Source of the DNA: Streptomyces endocoffeicus
GTDB taxonomy: Bacteria; Actinomycetota; Actinomycetes; Streptomycetales; Streptomycetaceae
Assembly: GCF_016741935.1 (NCBI RefSeq)
Contig: NZ_JAERRG010000051.1
Coordinates: 1 to 45,990 of the forward strand
DNA: 45,990 nucleotides
Direction of reading: 5' to 3'
Below the pieces are notes generated by a model. It saw nothing but the letters and a program-made list of their open reading frames with translations, did no database searches and was not told where the DNA came from. Numbering within the stretch: position 1 is the stretch's first letter; each line of letters starts with the position of its first letter. Shown in pieces: positions 26,599-35,165 of this stretch. The position numbers and the translations under genes are program-made.

Positions 26599-27563
26599 GA
26601 CGCCTCCTCCTGTCCGTAGAAGACCCACATCCGGGAACTGCGGAAGACCAGGAACGTGACCAGGGCGATGACGGCCAGCAGGACCCACGCCATCGCGGAG
26701 GCGTATCCCATGTGGAAGTTGGTGAATGCCTGTTGGTACAGGTACAGCGAGTAGAACAGCGTCGAGTCGGACGGGCCTCCGGTGCCATTGCTGACCACGA
26801 ACGCCGAGGTGAAGGACTGGAAGGAGTGGATGATCTCCATGACCAGATTGAAGAAGAGGACGGGCGTCAGCATCGGCAGGGTGATGGAGAAGAAGGTACG
26901 GATCCGGCTCGCTCCGTCGATCGAGGACGCCTCGTACAGCTCCTTCGGGATCTGCTTCAGCCCGGCCAGGAAGATCACCATGGGGGCGCCGAACTGCCAG
27001 ACGGTCAGCATGATCAGCGGGTACAGGGCGTAGTCGGGGTTGTCGGTGAGACCGCCGATCTCAAGGCCGAAGAAGGCCAGGGAGCGGTCGGTGAGACCCC
27101 CGGTGGCGAACAGGGACCGCCACACCAGGGCGACACTGACGCTCGCGCCGAGCAGTGACGGGGCGTAGAACGCGGCGCGGTACAGGCCGACTCCGCGGCG
27201 GGCGCGGTTCAGCAGCAGCGCCACGGCGAGGGCGGCCGCGAGCTTGAGCGGCGCGCCGATGAGGACGAACTTCAGGGTGACGCCCACCGAGGTGAGGAAC
27301 CGGTCGTCCGCCAGCATGTAGCGGTAGTTGGCCAGCCCCACCCAGTTCGGCCTCGAGAAGAGGTCGTAGTCGGTGAACGACAGATACAGCGAAGCCAGCA
27401 TCGGGCCCAGGGTCAGGACGACCGCGCCGATCAGCCAGGGCGCCAGGAAGACGTGTGCCGACAGAGCCGTGGAACGGCGGCGGCGCCGCACCGCGGGAGC
27501 GGCGTCGGTGACGCCGCCGCCGGGGCGGGGCAAGGGACGGGGCGGTGCGGTCGCCTGGGCCAT
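26595..27563 (-). CDS. Carbohydrate ABC transporter permease, MalF/LacF type
   Basis: 322 residues. A basic N-terminus (RRRRRSTALSAHVFL) leads into six membrane segments; the EAA loop reads KELYEASSIDGASRIRTF followed by ITLPMLTP. The start MAQATAPPRPL has AGGAGC upstream at good spacing. First gene of the leftward operon MalF-MalG-DUF624, divergent from the binding protein and sharing its operator region with LacI-type half-sites. Confidence 0.95.
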   Translation of the reverse strand: MAQATAPPRPLPRPGGGVTDAAPAVRRRRRSTALSAHVFLAPWLIGAVVLTLGPMLASLYLSFTDYDLFSRPNWVGLANYRYMLADDRFLTSVGVTLKFVLIGAPLKLAAALAVALLLNRARRGVGLYRAAFYAPSLLGASVSVALVWRSLFATGGLTDRSLAFFGLEIGGLTDNPDYALYPLIMLTVWQFGAPMVIFLAGLKQIPKELYEASSIDGASRIRTFFSITLPMLTPVLFFNLVMEIIHSFQSFTSAFVVSNGTGGPSDSTLFYSLYLYQQAFTNFHMGYASAMAWVLLAVIALVTFLVFRSSRMWVFYGQEEAS

Positions 27564-27597
27564 TCGTGCTCCTGCAAGGCGAGGATGGATGACGGCG

Positions 27598-27608
27598 GCA
27601 ACGGTTGC
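27598..27608. promoter_or_regulatory. LacI-type operator O1
   Basis: GCAACGGTTGC is an inverted repeat of GCAAC around one base, 35 bases upstream of the permease start. It matches the general form of LacI-family sites and fits the LacI gene at the end of the cluster. Confidence 0.6.
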
Positions 27609-27674
27609 ATGCGATCGCGCCTGCGGCAAGAGGTGGGATTCGGCGAACTTTCCCTGATGATTCGGTTCTTGACA

Positions 27675-27704
27675 TTGACTGAGGCCTGCTGGCGAGCGTA
27701 ATTT
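27675..27704 (+). promoter_or_regulatory. Promoter for the binding-protein gene
   Basis: TTGACT (27675-27680) and TAATTT (27699-27704) are spaced by 18 bases. It lies upstream of the solute-binding gene with operator O2 just downstream of the expected start, so repressor binding would block transcription. Confidence 0.55.
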
Positions 27705-27727
27705 CCGGCTCAGCCTGCAACAGAGTG

Positions 27728-27738
27728 GCAACGTTTGC
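27728..27738. promoter_or_regulatory. LacI-type operator O2
   Basis: GCAACGTTTGC differs by one base from O1 and lies between the +strand promoter and the binding-protein start. Two related sites 130 bases apart suggest looping or separate control of the two divergent units. Confidence 0.6.
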
Positions 27739-27792
27739 AGTCATCCACAGTCATCCTCCGCCGTCCCCCGACCCACCGAGTGAAGGGCCGCG

Positions 27793-29106
27793 ATGTCCGC
27801 AACACGCCGTCCCCCCACCCCCATCTCGCCCTCGCGCCGCCGGCTGCTCGCTTCGCTCGGCGCACTGGGTCTGGGCGCCGCCACCGCGGGGTGCGCCACG
27901 CCGAAGGCCGCCGCCGACGACGCGGTGACGCTCGGCTTCCAGTGGTGGGGCCCCGACGATCGCAACCTGGCCACCGCCAAGGCGCTGCGGATCTTCGAGA
28001 GCCGCCATCCGAAGGTCGAGGTCGAGACCTCGTTCACCGGGTACGACGCCTACTTCCAGCGGCTGGCCACCCAAGTGGCGGCCGGCAGCGGCCCCGACGT
28101 TCTGCAGATGGACTACTACCAGATGCGGTCCTACGCGGACTACGGGCTGCTCGCGAACCTCGACGGCCCCGAATTCTCCGCCCTCTCCCTGGACCAGGTG
28201 CCCGCCACCTATGTGAACGCCAACCGGTTGGGCGGCAAGCTGTACGCGGTACCGACGGGCCTCACGACGCAGGCCCTGTTCGTCGACCCCACCCTCTGGC
28301 GCAAGGCGGGGGTCGGCCTCCCGAAGAAGGGGTGGACCTGGGACGACCTGCTGGACGACGTCGGCCCGGCCCTGAAGCGGGCCGTGCCCGGTCGAAGCCC
28401 GCTCACCGATTTCGGCGGCTACAGCGAGTGCTTCAACGTATGGCTCGCCCAGCGGGGCAAGTCGATCTACAAGGCCGACGCCTCGGTCGGCTTCACCACG
28501 GCCGATCTCGCCGGATTCTGGGAGCTGACCTCGCGGCTGCGGGACAAGGGCATCTTCACCCCGCCCCACATCACCGCCTCCTACGACGGCTCGATCGAAA
28601 GCTCTCCGCTGGTACGGAAGATCTCCACGGCCGAGTTCAAGCTCACCTCCTCGGTCACGCCCTACTTCGAGGCCTACGGCGAGGTCGCCGCCGTGCCGTT
28701 CCCCACCGTGTCCTCCGGCGCCCCGCTCGGACTGACCGCGGGTGCGGGAATGATGTGCGTACAGCAACGCTGCCCGCACAAGCGGGAGGTCGCGCTGCTG
28801 CTGGACTTCCTGCTCAACGACCCCCAGGCGGGACGCGCGCTCGGCGTCGTACGCGGACTCCCGCCGAACCGGCCGAACCTCAACCGCCTCGCCCCCGGCT
28901 TCAGCAAGGGCGACCGCATGGTCTACGACTACGTCGAGGAATTCGAGAAGGACTTCGCGCCATCTCCGCTGCCTCCGCCCGGCTCCGACGAGGACAAGCT
29001 GGAGTTCGAGGGCGTCTACCAGGACGTGATCTTCGGCAAGCGGAGCGTACGGGCGGCGGCCGCCCACATGATGGAGAAGTACACCACGACCGTGCCACAG
29101 GGCTGA
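27793..29106 (+). CDS. Extracellular solute-binding lipoprotein of a carbohydrate ABC transporter
   Basis: 437 residues. The N-terminus has twin arginines (SPSRRRLLASLGALGLGAA) and a lipobox TAGC with Cys34, so it is exported, possibly by Tat, and lipid-anchored. The mature part follows family 1 sugar-binding proteins: LGFQWWGPDDRNLATAKAL, FESRHPKVEVE, GPDVLQMDYYQM. It delivers sugar to the divergent MalF/MalG pair. The next gene starts three bases after its stop and encodes a glucarate-dehydratase-like enzyme, so the ligand may be a sugar acid or a glycoside of one (inference). Confidence 0.95.
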   Translation: MSATRRPPTPISPSRRRLLASLGALGLGAATAGCATPKAAADDAVTLGFQWWGPDDRNLATAKALRIFESRHPKVEVETSFTGYDAYFQRLATQVAAGSGPDVLQMDYYQMRSYADYGLLANLDGPEFSALSLDQVPATYVNANRLGGKLYAVPTGLTTQALFVDPTLWRKAGVGLPKKGWTWDDLLDDVGPALKRAVPGRSPLTDFGGYSECFNVWLAQRGKSIYKADASVGFTTADLAGFWELTSRLRDKGIFTPPHITASYDGSIESSPLVRKISTAEFKLTSSVTPYFEAYGEVAAVPFPTVSSGAPLGLTAGAGMMCVQQRCPHKREVALLLDFLLNDPQAGRALGVVRGLPPNRPNLNRLAPGFSKGDRMVYDYVEEFEKDFAPSPLPPPGSDEDKLEFEGVYQDVIFGKRSVRAAAAHMMEKYTTTVPQG

Positions 29107-29109
29107 GCC

Positions 29110-30453
29110 ATGATCATCCGTGAACTGCGGGTCACTCCCATCGCCTTCCGCGACCCCCCGCTGCTCAACGCCGACGGAGTACACCAGCCCCACGTCCTGC
29201 GCGCGGTCGTCGAGCTGGTCGTGGACGACGGCCGCGGTGGCGAGGTGACCGGCCTCGGCGAATGCGCCGGTCACGCCTGGCAGCTCGACTGGCTGACCCT
29301 CGCCGGCGCACATCTGGCGGGCATCCACGTCTTCGATACGGCGGCGGTCGGCCGGACCGTCCGCGCACTGCTGGCCGGCCGGGCGGACGGCGTCGACTAC
29401 GGCACCGGCGCGCCTTGGCGGCGCTGGGCCGACCGCACGAGCCCGCCCGAATCACGCGGCCCCGCCCCGATTCCCGCGCCCGCCTTCGACGTACGGCGCG
29501 TCTACGCGGCGATCGAGGTCGCCTGCCTGGACGCACAGGGCAAGCTGTCCGGCGTACCGGTCGTCGACCTCCTGGGCGGCCGGGTGCGCGACGCGGTCCC
29601 CTACAGCGCCTACCTCTTCTACAAGTGGAAGGAGCACCCGGAACGGAACGGTGCTCCGGCGATCGGGGACGACTGGGGGGCCGCCCTGGACCCCGACGGC
29701 ATCGTCGCCCAGGCGCGGCGCATGGTGGACCGGTACGGGTTCCGCTCGCTCAAGCTCAAGGGCGGGGTCTTCCCGCCGGACGAGGAGATCGCGGCCATCC
29801 ACGCGCTGCGGGCGGCGTTCCCCGGGCATCCGCTCCGTATCGACCCGAACGCCGCGTGGACCCTCCAGACCTCCCTGGCCGCGGTTCGCGAGCTCGAAGG
29901 CGTCCTCGAATATCTGGAGGACCCGGTGGCCGGGGTCGCGGACATGGGCGCCCTCGCCGCGCACACCTCGATCCCGCTCGCCACGAACATGTGCGTGAAC
30001 TCGCTGGAGACCATGCGCCCCGCCCTCGACCACGGCGCCGTGCGGATCGTGCTGGCCGATCACCACTACTGGGGCGGGCTGCGGGGCACCGCCGCGCTGG
30101 GCGACGTGTGCAAGGCCGTCGGCTGGGGCCTGTCCATGCACTCGAACTCGCACCTGGGTATCAGCCTCGCGGCCATGACCCACGCCGCCGCTGCCACCGA
30201 GGACCTGGCCTACGCGTGCGACACCCACTACCCGTGGAACGCCGCGGACGACGTGGTGGCGCCCGGCACCCTTGCCTTCACCGACGGAGCCGTGGAGGTC
30301 CCGCGCGGCCCCGGGCTCGGGGTCGAGCTGGACCGCGCCGTACTCGACCGGCTGCACGCCACGTATCTGGGCCTGGGACGCGAGCACCGGAACGACAAGA
30401 CCTACCTGAGGACCGTCGAGCCGGATTTCGATCCGACACTGCCGCGCTGGTAG
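29110..30453 (+). CDS. Glucarate-dehydratase-like enolase superfamily enzyme
   Basis: 447 residues, the usual length of glucarate dehydratase and its relatives. Catalytic signature: Lys pair K215 and K217 in SLKLKGG, metal ligands D245 (with N247, RIDPNAAW) and E270 (YLEDPVAG), LADHHYWGG, and MHSNSHLGISLAAMTH with His344/His348, then CDTHYPW. The reaction would be proton abstraction next to a carboxylate and loss of water from an aldarate or aldonate, giving a keto-deoxy acid. The N-terminal half carries an Ala/Pro-rich insert (about 110-125) not needed for the fold. Co-transcribed with the binding protein. The exact substrate is not readable; downstream pathway enzymes are not in the window. 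Confidence 0.92.
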   Translation: MIIRELRVTPIAFRDPPLLNADGVHQPHVLRAVVELVVDDGRGGEVTGLGECAGHAWQLDWLTLAGAHLAGIHVFDTAAVGRTVRALLAGRADGVDYGTGAPWRRWADRTSPPESRGPAPIPAPAFDVRRVYAAIEVACLDAQGKLSGVPVVDLLGGRVRDAVPYSAYLFYKWKEHPERNGAPAIGDDWGAALDPDGIVAQARRMVDRYGFRSLKLKGGVFPPDEEIAAIHALRAAFPGHPLRIDPNAAWTLQTSLAAVRELEGVLEYLEDPVAGVADMGALAAHTSIPLATNMCVNSLETMRPALDHGAVRIVLADHHYWGGLRGTAALGDVCKAVGWGLSMHSNSHLGISLAAMTHAAAATEDLAYACDTHYPWNAADDVVAPGTLAFTDGAVEVPRGPGLGVELDRAVLDRLHATYLGLGREHRNDKTYLRTVEPDFDPTLPRW

Positions 30454-30499
30454 CAGCCGCTCCGCCGGCGAACGTCGCCCCGCCGGTGGCCGAGGTCTC

Positions 30500-31498
30500 T
30501 CACTCGACCTCGGCCGTCGACCCCCGTACCACCAGATGCGTCTCCAGCACCCGCTGCATCGGCTCCGCTCCGTCCACCGCGGGCGTGCCCAGGATGCGGG
30601 ACAGCAGATCGACGGAGGCCCGCGCGGCGTACGCCTTCGGCACCGACACCGTGGTCAGCGGCGGCGCGGCCATCCCGGACAGCGCGATGTCGTCGCAGCC
30701 CACCACGCTCATCTCGTCCGGCACCCGCACCCCACGCGCGGTGAACCGGCTGATCAGCCCGAACGCGACGATGTCGTTGAACGCCACCACCGCGCTCGCC
30801 CCGCTGGCGAGCACCACGTCGGCGGCCCCGGTGATTCCGCCGTCGAACTGCGGGGCCACGCTCCCCACATGCACGATCTCGACCTTGCCCGACTCCGCCA
30901 TCGCCTCGACGCCCGCCGCCCGCTCCCGCGCGGCCCATGAACTGCGCGGACCGCCGACGTACGCGATCTTGCGGTGGCCCAGTGCGTGCAGATGGGCCAC
31001 CGCGTCGGTCATGCCCGCTATCAGATCGGCCGTGACGCTCGCGAAGCCGGGCTCGCGGCGGTGCAGCAGCACAGTCGGCTTGTCGACGAGTTCGTCCAGC
31101 GACCGCAGCTCATCGCCGCTCAGCTGCGGGGAGACCAGGACAAGGCCGTCCACCTGCGGGGCGAGGGTGCGGATCGCGTCCAGCTCCAGGGCCTCGTCCC
31201 GTTCGGCGTCGGACACGAACACCGAGTAGCCCAGGCCCCGGGCCCGGGACTGCACCCCCTTGCAGCACTCCGCGAAGAAGGGATTCAGCAAGTCCGGGAC
31301 GATCACTCCCAGTTGGCCCGTACGTCCCGTGATCAAGCCTCGCGCCGCACGGTTGGGCTGGTAGCCGAGCCGGTCGGCGGCGGCTCGTACACGCTCGCGC
31401 GTCGTCGGGCTCACCGTCCCGCCGGGCGCCAGCGCCCGTGACACCGTAGAGGGGGAGACCCCCGATGCCCTTGCCACGTCCCGAATCGTCACCTGCAC
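30500..31498 (-). CDS. LacI-family transcriptional regulator
   Basis: 332 residues from GTG 31498. N-terminal helix-turn-helix VTIRDVARASGVSPSTVSRA (3-22), hinge about 45-60, then the periplasmic-binding-like core with GVIVPDLLNPFFAECCKGV, LVLVSPQ and DDIALSGMAAPPLTTV. The start is placed just before the helix-turn-helix, as is normal for the family; the ribosome site is weak. It converges with the dehydratase gene and very likely represses the ABC/dehydratase units through the GCAAC-type sites at 27.6-27.7 kb, released by the sugar or its derivative. Confidence 0.94.
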   Translation of the reverse strand: MQVTIRDVARASGVSPSTVSRALAPGGTVSPTTRERVRAAADRLGYQPNRAARGLITGRTGQLGVIVPDLLNPFFAECCKGVQSRARGLGYSVFVSDAERDEALELDAIRTLAPQVDGLVLVSPQLSGDELRSLDELVDKPTVLLHRREPGFASVTADLIAGMTDAVAHLHALGHRKIAYVGGPRSSWAARERAAGVEAMAESGKVEIVHVGSVAPQFDGGITGAADVVLASGASAVVAFNDIVAFGLISRFTARGVRVPDEMSVVGCDDIALSGMAAPPLTTVSVPKAYAARASVDLLSRILGTPAVDGAEPMQRVLETHLVVRGSTAEVE

Positions 31499-31552
31499 GA
31501 CCCGAGGTTGGCACCCCTTTCCACCAGCGTCAATCAAGATCGACCACGAGGC

Positions 31553-32230
31553 TCAGCGGCGACTGTCCGAACCCGTGCCGAGCAGTCCGTTGACCACGAG
31601 CGTCGCCAGCGATTCCGCGGTGGCCGTGAGCTGTTCCGGCGAGGAGGCCTCGGACCGGCCCAGGCGCCTCGCCAGAGGCACCTCCACCATTCCCGAGATC
31701 GGGGGGATGATGGCGAAGAACAGCACGTCCATCGGGATGGGCGCCATACGCCCGGAGGCGACGAGCCGATCGATGCTGGGCACCAAGGTCTGCAAGGTCG
31801 GGGCGATGTAGTGCTCGTACAGGTAGTCCAGCCGCTCGGTGTCCAGGGTGAATTCGTTGACGAAGAGACGTCCGATCAGCGGCGCGTCCGCCGCGGTCCG
31901 GTAGAAGCCGGTGATGGTCTGCCGCAGCAGCTCGGCATCCTCGAGTGACTCGTCCACCTGCGGGATACGCGCCAGCTGCGCCCCCAGCGCCTGATCCACC
32001 ACCGCCCGCCAGAAGGCCGCCTTGGACCCGTACCGGTCGTTGATGAAGTTGTGACTGACGCCCAGACGTCGAGCCAGCTCGCGCGCGGAGGCGCCCTCGT
32101 AGCCCAGTTCCGCGAAGGCTTCGAGCCCGCGCAGCAGGATGCTCTCCCCCTCGGGTACCACGGGTGTGCCCGCGCCAGGACGCCCCGGCCGTCGAACGGA
32201 TTCGGCTCGCGCTGCCACCACTGCCTCCAT
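31553..32230 (-). CDS. TetR-family repressor of the adjacent efflux pump
   Basis: 225 residues from ATG 32230; AGGAACGAG precedes it. An ATG at 32257 in the same frame is possible. The helix-turn-helix is GASARELARRLGVSHNFIND followed by RYGSKAAFWRAVVD, where the usual YYHFxxK is YGSK-like. The C-terminal domain is a helical ligand-binding domain with two Pro-rich turns (MAPIPMDVLFFAIIPPISGM). It is divergent from a DHA2 pump across a perfect inverted-repeat operator that covers the pump promoter, so drug-released repression is very likely. Confidence 0.94.
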   Translation of the reverse strand: MEAVVAARAESVRRPGRPGAGTPVVPEGESILLRGLEAFAELGYEGASARELARRLGVSHNFINDRYGSKAAFWRAVVDQALGAQLARIPQVDESLEDAELLRQTITGFYRTAADAPLIGRLFVNEFTLDTERLDYLYEHYIAPTLQTLVPSIDRLVASGRMAPIPMDVLFFAIIPPISGMVEVPLARRLGRSEASSPEQLTATAESLATLVVNGLLGTGSDSRR

Positions 32231-32268
32231 TGCCACGTACTCGTTCCTGGGTGCCATGAACAGCTTAC

Positions 32269-32307
32269 TTGACACCTGTCAGATTCAAACTAATCTGACA
32301 GGTGTCA
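32269..32307 (+). promoter_or_regulatory. Efflux-pump promoter overlapped by a perfect TetR operator
   Basis: TGACACCTGTCAGATT (32270-32285) and its exact reverse complement (32292-32307) flank CAAACT. Each arm contains its own palindrome, TGACA-N2-TGTCA, so two 12-bp sites lie 26 bases apart. The pump promoter TTGACA (32269-32274) and TAATCT (32291-32296), spacer 16, lies inside. Two repressor dimers could cover -35, -10 and the start point. Confidence 0.85.
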
Positions 32308-32390
32308 GAGGTCGTGACGAGCTCCGCCGACGCAGCCATCCGCACCGCGCCTCCGGCCTCCCCCCTTCCCCCGTCTCTGGAGTTGTCGTC

Positions 32391-33899
32391 ATGCCCCGAC
32401 CCCTCGCCGACGCATCCGCCGGCGCGGCCGTCACGTCCCTCTCCTCCGCCGACGCACCGCCCCGCCATCGCTGGTGGATCCTCGCCGTCATCGGCCTGGC
32501 CCAGCTCATGGTGGTGCTGGACGCGACGATCGTGAACATCGCCCTGCCCTCGGCACAGAAGGACCTGGGGTTCTCCGACGGGGACCGGCAGTGGATCGTC
32601 ACCGCCTATGCCCTCGCCTTCGGCAGCCTGCTCCTGCTCGGCGGCCGCATAGCCGACCTGTTCGGCCGCAAGATGACCTTCCTCGTCGGGCTGGCCGGCT
32701 TCGCCGGGGCCTCCGCCCTGGGAGGCGCCGCGGGCAGCTTCGAGATACTCGTCGCCGCCCGCGCCGCACAGGGCCTGTTCGGCGCGCTGCTCGCCCCGGC
32801 CGCCCTCTCCTTGCTGACCACGACCTTCACCGACGCCAGGGAACGCGCCAAGGCCTTCGGCGTCTACGGCGCCATCGCCGGTGCGGGCGGTGCCATCGGC
32901 CTGCTCCTGGGCGGTGTGCTGACCGAGCACCTCACCTGGCGCTGGACCCTCTACGTCAACCTCGCCTTCGCCGCCGTCGCCTTCATCGGCGGCGTCCTGC
33001 TGCTGCGGCGCGCCACCCGCGACACGACCGCCACCATTGACCTCCCCGGCGCCGTCCTCGTCTCCGCCGGTCTGTTCGGCCTGGTCTACGGCTTCTCCAA
33101 CGCCGAAAGCCACGACTGGGACTCCCCGGCCACCTGGGGCTTCCTCGTCGCGGGCGCGGTGCTGCTCGCCGCGTTCGCCTGGTGGCAGACCCGATCCGCA
33201 CATCCCCTGCTGCCCCTGCGCGTCCTGCTCGACCGCGACCGCGGCGCCTCCTTCATCTCCGTACTGATCACCGGCGCCGGAATGTTCGGCGTCTTCCTCT
33301 TCCTCACCTACTACCTGCAGCAGAGCCTCGGCTACTCGCCCATCAAGACCGGACTGGCGTTCCTGCCCATGGTCGCCGCGCTCATGCTCACCTCCGCCCT
33401 CGCCTCCACCGTGCTGGTCCCCCGGATCGGCCCCAAGACGGTGGTGCCGCTGGGCATGGGCACCGCCGCCGCGGGCATGGCCTGGCTGACCGCCCTCGAC
33501 CTCCAGAGCGGCTACACCACCGACATCCTGCCTCCGCTGGTCGTGGCGGGACTCGGCCTCGGCCTGGTCATGGCCCCCGCCATGAGCCTGGCCACCGCCG
33601 GGGTGAGCGCCGAGGACGCCGGTGTCGCCTCCGCCGCGGTCAACACCATGCAGCAGGTCGGCGGCTCCCTGGGCACCGCCCTGCTCAACACCCTCACCAC
33701 CAGCGCCGTCACCGACTACCTGGACGGCAAGAATCCCAGGGACCCTGCCGTCCTGGCCCAGGCCGGCCTGGAGGGCTACTCCACCGCGTACTGGTGGTCA
33801 GCCGTCTTCTTCGCCGCCGGCCTGATCATCAGCGTGATCCTCTACCGGCGCGGCACACCCGCCCAGGACCCCGACGCGGCACCCGTGGTCCACATGTGA
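32391..33899 (+). CDS. MFS drug efflux transporter, DHA2 (14-TM) family
   Basis: 502 residues with 14 hydrophobic segments. Motif at the first segment LMVVLDATIVNIALPSAQ, motif A-like GGRIADLFGRKMTFLVG, and motif C-like GAIAGAGGAIGLLLGGVL. It is an EmrB/QacA-type proton antiporter in the cytoplasmic membrane. Start ATG 32391 with GGAG eight bases upstream; the frame is open further back but into the operator and the TetR gene. Controlled by the divergent TetR. Substrate unknown; could be a made-in-house or environmental drug. Confidence 0.96.
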   Translation: MPRPLADASAGAAVTSLSSADAPPRHRWWILAVIGLAQLMVVLDATIVNIALPSAQKDLGFSDGDRQWIVTAYALAFGSLLLLGGRIADLFGRKMTFLVGLAGFAGASALGGAAGSFEILVAARAAQGLFGALLAPAALSLLTTTFTDARERAKAFGVYGAIAGAGGAIGLLLGGVLTEHLTWRWTLYVNLAFAAVAFIGGVLLLRRATRDTTATIDLPGAVLVSAGLFGLVYGFSNAESHDWDSPATWGFLVAGAVLLAAFAWWQTRSAHPLLPLRVLLDRDRGASFISVLITGAGMFGVFLFLTYYLQQSLGYSPIKTGLAFLPMVAALMLTSALASTVLVPRIGPKTVVPLGMGTAAAGMAWLTALDLQSGYTTDILPPLVVAGLGLGLVMAPAMSLATAGVSAEDAGVASAAVNTMQQVGGSLGTALLNTLTTSAVTDYLDGKNPRDPAVLAQAGLEGYSTAYWWSAVFFAAGLIISVILYRRGTPAQDPDAAPVVHM

Positions 33900-33908
33900 G
33901 GCCTCGGA

Positions 33909-33938
33909 GGGCCGGAGGCCGTACCGGCCCTCCGGCCC
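33909..33938 (+). terminator. Hairpin terminator after the efflux pump
   Basis: GGGCCGGAGG (33909-33918) and CCTCCGGCCC (33929-33938) form a perfect 10-bp stem ten bases after the pump stop. A further copy of CCGGCCCTCC follows. Confidence 0.75.
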
Positions 33939-33949
33939 CCGGCCCTCCG

Positions 33950-34150
33950 GCCCTCCTGACCCGCGCACGATGCGCAGCAGCCCGCGTTCTTCCAGGACGC
34001 CGAACGCCTGGCGCAGGACGTTGCGGCTGACCCCGAAGACTTCCGAGAGCTCCCGATCCGCGGGCAGCGCGTCACCGGGTCGCAACCGTCTGACTTCCAC
34101 CAGTTCGAGGATGCTGTCCACGACCGTCTCGTAGAGCCTCCGCGACCCGG
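33950..34150 (-). pseudogene. Fragment of a GntR-family regulator (FadR-like wing)
   Basis: The minus strand reads LYETVVDSILELVEVRRLRP, then GDALPADRELSEVFGVSRNVLRQAFGVLEERGLL, the complete winged helix of a GntR regulator. No effector-binding domain follows: the frame continues into the hairpin and the end of the pump gene. Upstream sequence on the same strand is antisense to an ABC ATPase fragment. It is therefore a truncated remnant, likely of an amino-acid or sugar-acid regulator. Confidence 0.75.
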
Positions 34151-34179
34151 GGCACAGGCTGCCCCGGCCACCGCCGCGT

Positions 34180-34400
34180 CCGCGATCGAGATTCGGGACG
34201 TACCCAAGAGCTTCGGCTCCATCGGTGTCCTGCGCGGAATCGACCTGCGGATCGAACCGGGACAGGTGGTCGCCCCCTGGCGCAGTTGTCCGACGGGCAG
34301 CAGCAGCGCGTGGCGATCGCCCGCGCGCCGGCCATGCGCCCGTCGGTGATGTTGGTCGACGAGCCGACCAGCGCCCTGGACATGAACCCGCGATGCCACG
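34180..34400 (+). pseudogene. Remnant of a polar amino-acid ABC transporter ATPase
   Basis: The first part reads IEIRDVPKSFGSIGVLRGID and LRIEPGQVVA, the start of a GlnQ-like ATPase. About 90 bases on, in another frame, comes the signature QLSDGQQQRVAIARA with Walker B VMLVDEPTSALD. The Walker A segment between them has been lost by an internal deletion near 34270. There is no functional protein. Confidence 0.8.
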
Positions 34401-34427
34401 CCGGCAGGGTGCCGGGCGTGGCCATGA

Positions 34428-34455
34428 ATACCCCACGCCACCGGTAGCGGGGTAT
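34428..34455. repeat. Inverted repeat in the scar zone
   Basis: ATACCCC (34428-34434) and GGGGTAT (34449-34455) with a 14-base loop lie at the junction between the ABC ATPase remnant and the transposase remnant. It could be an element end or a terminator. Confidence 0.45.
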
Positions 34456-34534
34456 CAGGCCCGACAGCGCAACCGGCCGGCCCTGGCGTCACCTGCAGCG
34501 ACGGCTTTTCGAGCCCCGCAGGCCACCTCACACC

Positions 34535-34835
34535 GCCCCGCCGCCCTTGTCGTGGACGCGCTGCGGATGGCCCACGGCCGGGCCGCACCGCGGCCCGGCT
34601 GCATCACACACAGCGACCGCGGCAGTGAATACATCTCGGCCGAATTCCGGTGTGTAATAAGGGAGTTGAGACTACGGCAAAGCCGCGGACGCACCGGATC
34701 GTACTTCGACAATGCCGCCGCGGAGGGTTTCCGGGCCCTGCTCGAGACGCTTGGCTACCTCACACCAGCTGAGATCGGACAGCGGCAGCAACATGCACTC
34801 GCAACACAGGAATCGAGTGTCCAAAATCATGGAAA
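34535..34835 (+). mobile_element. IS3-family transposase fragment (OrfB catalytic core)
   Basis: The plus strand reads CITHSDRGSEYISAEF, then LRLRQSRGRTGSYFDNAAAEGF and GYLTPAEIG. HSDRGSxY carries the second Asp and DNAxAE the Glu of the DDE triad. The segment between the Glu and YLTP is deleted, and the N-terminal half with the first Asp is absent. It is a dead fragment. Confidence 0.8.
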
Positions 34836-34899
34836 AGCTTCAGTCAACAGGGGAAAGATTCAGTCAAGACGTCCACCCGGGAAGGGAGTTGCGTCGCTG

Positions 34900-35165
34900 C
34901 CGCGCGAGGCCCTGCCCACGGTGCGGGCGATGGGCATCACCGCACAGATCATCGTCCGCGCCGACTCCGCGCATTTCTCCGCCAAGGGTCCGTCTTCCAC
35001 GCCAGAGCGAGGAAGACGGCGCCATCCGCCGCCGCCTGATCCACATCCCGGCGCGCATCGCAACCAGCGCTCGCCGCATCATCCGCCACCTGCCCTAATG
35101 CCGGTGCGGGAAAGCGGACTTCGCCGACCTGTGGACCGCCGCCGGCCACCGTCTGCGCACCTGAA
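34900..35165 (+). mobile_element. IS1380-family transposase fragment
   Basis: One frame reads VRAMGITAQIIVRADSAHFS, with the ADSxF motif of IS1380 transposases. The other reads LIHIPARIATSARRIIRHLP, then KADFADLWTAAGHRLRT, which matches the family C-terminus. A frameshift and a deletion separate the two parts. It is a decayed insertion sequence. Confidence 0.7.

Noticed and set aside
29262..31229. Long plus-strand frame overlapping the dehydratase and the LacI gene
   Set aside because: Arg/Gly-rich shadow of two well-supported genes in other frames.
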